Positions 62,436-62,706 of a DNA stretch of 62,706 bases are shown here, in pieces. Source of the stretch: CAYPEK01 sp964409645 (GTDB lineage: Bacteria > UBP15 > UBA6099); contig CAYPEK010000012.1 in assembly GCA_964409645.1 (NCBI GenBank), positions 1-62,706 of the forward strand, read 5' to 3'. Both the position numbers and the translations under genes were made by a program. The notes beneath the pieces are model-generated. The model was not told where the DNA came from. It saw only the letters and a list, made by a program, of their open reading frames with translations, and ran no database searches. How positions within the stretch are numbered: position 1 is the first letter of the stretch; every line of letters starts with the position of its first letter.

Positions 62436-62706
62436 GCCTTAGTTCTCGGAATTTTCTGATAAATTCCTCTATCTCTTCCTGCGAAACCGGTTTCCCGACT
62501 TCGCCTTTCCAGCCGTCGTCGCCCATGACATGATGCCCGATTGGCGGCTCGCCCGGCATCTTCGGCAGCAGGTGGATGTGGAAATGCCTCACCATGTCCG
62601 CGATCGCCACGACATAATACTTCTCCGCGCCGCAAAGCTGCTCCCCGGCGGCCGCCGCCCGCGCCGCAAGCGCAAATATGTCCGACGCCTGCTCCGCACT
62701 CAGCTT
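62425..62706 (-). CDS. HIT-family protein, C-terminal part (5' truncated)
   Basis: The frame is open to the window edge and gives the last 93 residues. VRHFHIHLLPKMPGEPPIG contains the complete histidine triad H-x-H-x-H-x-x, whose middle His attacks the alpha-phosphate of nucleoside phosphoramidates or dinucleoside polyphosphates. Upstream residues FALAARAAAAGEQLCGAEKYYVVAIADM fit the helix before the triad. The tail GKPVSQEEIEEFIRKFRELR is a helical extension. The N-terminal part lies outside the window. Confidence 0.9.
   Translation of the reverse strand, partial: KLSAEQASDIFALAARAAAAGEQLCGAEKYYVVAIADMVRHFHIHLLPKMPGEPPIGHHVMGDDGWKGEVGKPVSQEEIEEFIRKFRELRLKP

Noticed and set aside
1..62706. 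tRNA, rRNA, CRISPR arrays, insertion sequences or prophage
   Set aside because: Intergenic gaps are short, show no cloverleaf or direct-repeat arrays, and no transposase, integrase or phage structural gene is found.

Overview
The window is a compact bacterial chromosome segment of about 50% G+C. It holds some 49 protein genes and no rRNA, tRNA, CRISPR array, transposase or phage gene that I can see. Many products carry signal peptides. There are many secreted glycoside hydrolases, a Gfo/Idh oxidoreductase, a DUF4091 protein and a TGS-type GTPase. That mix suggests an uncultured, probably Gram-negative, polysaccharide-degrading bacterium from one of the PVC- or FCB-adjacent candidate phyla (Sumerlaeota, Hydrogenedentota and Lentisphaerota are of this style). 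The lineage is inference; no marker here fixes it.

Left part (1-26 kb) is mostly housekeeping. In order: the 3' end of groEL with a terminator; queE-queC (7-deazaguanine synthesis); a cobalamin-type radical SAM protein, a family 2 glycosyltransferase and a second radical SAM protein; a TPR protein; a secreted protein of a family loosely named asparagine synthetase B; aroB; a DRG/Obg-like GTPase with a TGS domain; a GH31 glycosidase; a DUF362 protein; an RsbW-like anti-sigma kinase; rimO; priA; a solitary DNA methyltransferase behind a structured leader; an RbsA/XylG-type ABC ATPase without permease or binding protein, followed by a pair of 4-helix SMR/ArnE-F-like proteins; a TIM-barrel sugar isomerase-like protein; a PhnD-like binding protein; small proteins; and cdsA.

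Middle and right part (26-58 kb) is a carbohydrate island. A GH116 enzyme has a near-consensus sigma-70 promoter. It is followed by an FGGY kinase that reads more like sedoheptulokinase than xylulokinase, and by a divergent glycyl radical enzyme, with a terminator after it. Then come an 898-residue secreted protein of unrecognised family, a Gfo/Idh oxidoreductase, a metallophosphoesterase, a lipoprotein, a cytoplasmic GH29 fucosidase coupled to a DUF985 cupin, tyrS, plsC, an alpha/beta hydrolase, a propeller-like protein coupled to a GH123-like DUF4091 protein, a GH2 beta-galactosidase, a GH20 hexosaminidase, a sphingosine-1-phosphate-lyase-like PLP enzyme, a second GH29 fucosidase, a 70-residue zinc-ribbon protein and a GH95 fucosidase.

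Right edge (58-62.7 kb): a YqaA/DedA membrane protein, a solitary acetolactate-synthase-like ThDP enzyme, an MFS transporter, a short-chain dehydrogenase and the C-terminal part of a HIT protein.

Taken together, the secreted exo-glycosidases can remove fucose, galactose, N-acetylhexosamine and glucose/xylose from a branched glycan. No sulfatase, SusC/D pair or endo-acting enzyme is present. Three substrates fit: fucosylated host glycans or mucin, fucosylated xyloglucan, and glycosphingolipids. The last is a speculative but testable reading, because GH116, GH123-like, GH20, GH2, fucosidases and an S1P-lyase-like enzyme all lie within 32 kb. The most unusual single gene is the glycyl radical enzyme, which has an altered glycyl loop and no activase nearby.
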